10,258 bases of DNA, from NCBI GenBank assembly GCA_001780825.1, contig MFIX01000231.1, positions 1-10,258 of the forward strand. The letters are read 5' to 3'. Source of the stretch: Candidatus Glassbacteria bacterium RIFCSPLOWO2_12_FULL_58_11 (GTDB lineage: Bacteria > Gemmatimonadota > Glassbacteria > GWA2-58-10). A model generated the notes under the pieces. It had not been told where the DNA came from and made no database searches. It worked only from the letters and a program-made list of their open reading frames with translations. Each line of letters begins with the position of its first letter. The stretch's first letter is position 1. The position numbers were made by a program, and so were the translations under genes. Below are positions 9,262-10,258 of this stretch, one piece after another.

Positions 9262-9266
9262 CTCCT
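9262..9266 (-). promoter_or_regulatory. Shine-Dalgarno sequence deciding the EIIA start
   Basis: AGGAG on the minus strand lies 10 bases before the ATG at 9251. It favours this start over the in-frame ATG at 9440, which would add 63 residues unlike any EIIA domain. Confidence 0.65.
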
Positions 9267-9389
9267 GATAATTACGCGGTAATATTCCGATTTGCAATTG
9301 TAGCTGATATCAAGAGGCTCGGAAAATGCCTCAGCCTTCCGCTGCCGCTCCCGGATGCAATCCGAAAACCGGCCAGGCCGAGATGAAAC

Positions 9390-9415
9390 ATTATAGCCCG
9401 GGCCGGGCATGTCAA
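9390..9415 (-). promoter_or_regulatory. Promoter candidate with perfect -35 and -10 hexamers but 14-base spacer
   Basis: On the minus strand TTGACA (9410-9415) is followed by 14 bases, then TATAAT (9390-9395). Both hexamers match the sigma-70 consensus perfectly, but the spacer is 3 bases shorter than the ideal 17 and very G+C-rich (GCCCGGCCCGGGC). It points at the EIIA gene and would give a leader of about 130 bases. Confidence 0.5.
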
Positions 9416-9604
9416 GAGTTTTAACGGCGTACCTGTGCAAACAAAATGCCGGGCACTCCCGCCGGAAAATCCACCGACCGTCAGCAGGGCGTCTGCCGCG
9501 CTAATGCCACGACTATCGCGGCCTTGCCGGCCTCCGGCTCGGCATTTACCGGTTCGTCATAACACAGTCCGGGCCAAGCCGGTTTTTTATGGCGCGGCGC
9601 TCTT

Positions 9605-10258
9605 CTATGGCCCGTAGTTAACCGCTTTCACCGCCTCGAGCTGTTTGGCCTTTCTCCCGGTGGTCAGCTCGACATCGCGATAGCGTTCCAGCACGGGCGG
9701 GTTCGGGTCAGTCAGCAGTTTATAAGTCTCAGGGCGGCGGTTCAGGTAGTAGATCGCCCGGTCATTATCGGACCCGTTAATCGTATTCCACCATTTGCTG
9801 TCGGAGGTCGGTTCTTTGGCAAAGTCGATCTCGGCCATAATTACCGAATTTTTCTGGCCCACCGCCTCGGCGACCACCTTCCCGTTGTAGTCGATAATCC
9901 CGTTGCCGTCCGATCCGAGGATGACCGGGGCGAAATAGACCAGGTTATCTCTGGCCCGGGTGATGTAGCGGGCGCCCGTGGACAGGCTTTGTCCGGCTTT
10001 GTGCTCCGGCCCCATGGTCGGATTGAAGATTATGTCCGCGCCTTTGAGAGCGTAAATGGCTGAAATCTCCGGGAAAATGATCTCCCAGCAGGTGGCTATC
10101 GCGAACTTGCAGAAATCGGTCTCGAAGACCTCGTACTCATCGCCGGGCGCGACATCCCAGGTTTCGAGTATGGGCAGCACGGTTTTGTGGTGTTTGCCGA
10201 TAATCTTGCCTTCGCGGTCGAAAACCACCGCCGAATTGAATACTTTACCATCCACCTT
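9605..10258 (-). CDS. Carbon-nitrogen hydrolase (nitrilase superfamily), C-terminal part (5' end outside window)
   Basis: The frame is open to the right window edge, so the N-terminus, including the first catalytic Glu, is missing; 217 residues are visible. The superfamily hydrolyses or forms C-N bonds in nitriles, amides or carbamoyl compounds using a Glu-Lys-Cys triad. The catalytic Lys is K25 of the fragment (GKHHKTVLP) and the Cys is C57 in ATCWEIIFPE, the usual Cys-x-x-x-x-F-P-E form. ADIIFNPT (74-81) and an ARDNLVYF segment (102-109) fit the normal core order. The C-terminus continues with NRRPETYKLLTDPN, which I recall from amidohydrolase-like members of this superfamily in environmental bacteria, but substrate cannot be told. 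Stop is TAG at 9605-9607. It is on the same strand as the EIIA gene but separated from it by 353 bases, so probably not in one operon. Confidence 0.88.
   Translation of the reverse strand, partial: KVDGKVFNSAVVFDREGKIIGKHHKTVLPILETWDVAPGDEYEVFETDFCKFAIATCWEIIFPEISAIYALKGADIIFNPTMGPEHKAGQSLSTGARYITRARDNLVYFAPVILGSDGNGIIDYNGKVVAEAVGQKNSVIMAEIDFAKEPTSDSKWWNTINGSDNDRAIYYLNRRPETYKLLTDPNPPVLERYRDVELTTGRKAKQLEAVKAVNYGP

Larger units (their letters stand above)
9252..9604. other. Non-coding stretch between the EIIA and nitrilase-family genes
   Basis: These 353 bases have no open frame I would call a gene; a 60-codon plus-strand frame at 9435-9617 has no recognisable features. The stretch holds the EIIA ribosome site (9262-9266), a leader of about 130 bases, and a consensus promoter-like pair (9390-9415, minus). 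A hairpin GAGGC/GCCTC lies in the leader at about 9312-9330. Further right there is a GCCGG-CCT-CCGGC hairpin (9526-9538) and a short G+C stem followed by six Ts on the plus strand (9569-9588). No good minus-strand terminator after the nitrilase gene is visible. Confidence 0.5.

Noticed and set aside
9252..9440. 63-residue N-terminal extension of the EIIA protein from ATG at 9440
   Set aside because: The extension has no EIIA similarity, would include the promoter-like hexamers at 9390-9415, and the internal ATG at 9251 has an AGGAG ribosome site.
9569..9588. Short G+C stem followed by six Ts on the plus strand
   Set aside because: The stem is only about 4-5 bp, and there is no plus-strand gene upstream of it to terminate. 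It might belong to an unseen small RNA, but there is no support for one.
9435..9617. 60-codon plus-strand frame in the EIIA-nitrilase gap
   Set aside because: It overlaps the nitrilase 3' end, is rich in Pro, Arg and Ala as expected for non-coding G+C-rich DNA, and has no motif or convincing ribosome site.

Overview
The window is a stretch of bacterial chromosome with moderately high G+C content. It is gene-dense and mostly housekeeping. The best taxonomic clue is SecA. At 990 residues it is long, and it carries an insertion of about 100 residues between the DEAD-type ATPase core and the preprotein cross-linking domain, with a motif reading RGMPKNKRLLKLLNE. That insertion resembles the one I know from Bacteroidetes-type SecA proteins, so I place the source in or near the FCB superphylum, perhaps an uncultured lineage. 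The G+C content and codon use are unlike typical Bacteroidetes. This placement is inference and needs a tree.

Plus strand, 1-8087: the 3' end of nadD (NAD biosynthesis), then secA (protein export motor), then an unrecognised coiled-coil/linker/helical protein at 3471-4298. Next comes a long-form rel/spoT gene with intact hydrolase and synthetase signatures (4516-6711), with a good sigma-70-like promoter candidate just upstream. The last gene encodes a membrane-anchored YcgR-like PilZ protein, a predicted c-di-GMP receptor (6891-8087). It starts with GTG behind a strong Shine-Dalgarno sequence.

Convergence point, 8088-8298: a long imperfect hairpin (8184-8220) is a probable shared terminator. 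Its T-rich tail is better on the minus strand.

Minus strand, 8299-10258: reading leftwards from the right edge, there is a 3' portion of a carbon-nitrogen hydrolase (nitrilase superfamily, cut by the window edge). A largely non-coding stretch of about 350 bases follows, with a consensus -35/-10 pair at unusually short spacing. Then come an orphan PTS EIIA (fructose/nitrogen type) and a short C4 zinc-ribbon protein. The last two are separated by a 146-base gap containing two perfect hairpins and a threefold CAGGCGGA repeat.

Functionally, the notable point is that three signalling-type genes lie within about 5 kb: the (p)ppGpp enzyme, a predicted c-di-GMP receptor and an EIIA protein. EIIA-Ntr proteins are known to act on SpoT/Rel enzymes in some Proteobacteria, so a link is possible but not shown here. 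I found no CRISPR array, mobile element, tRNA, rRNA or defence system. I cannot point to a clearly new biological system in this window.
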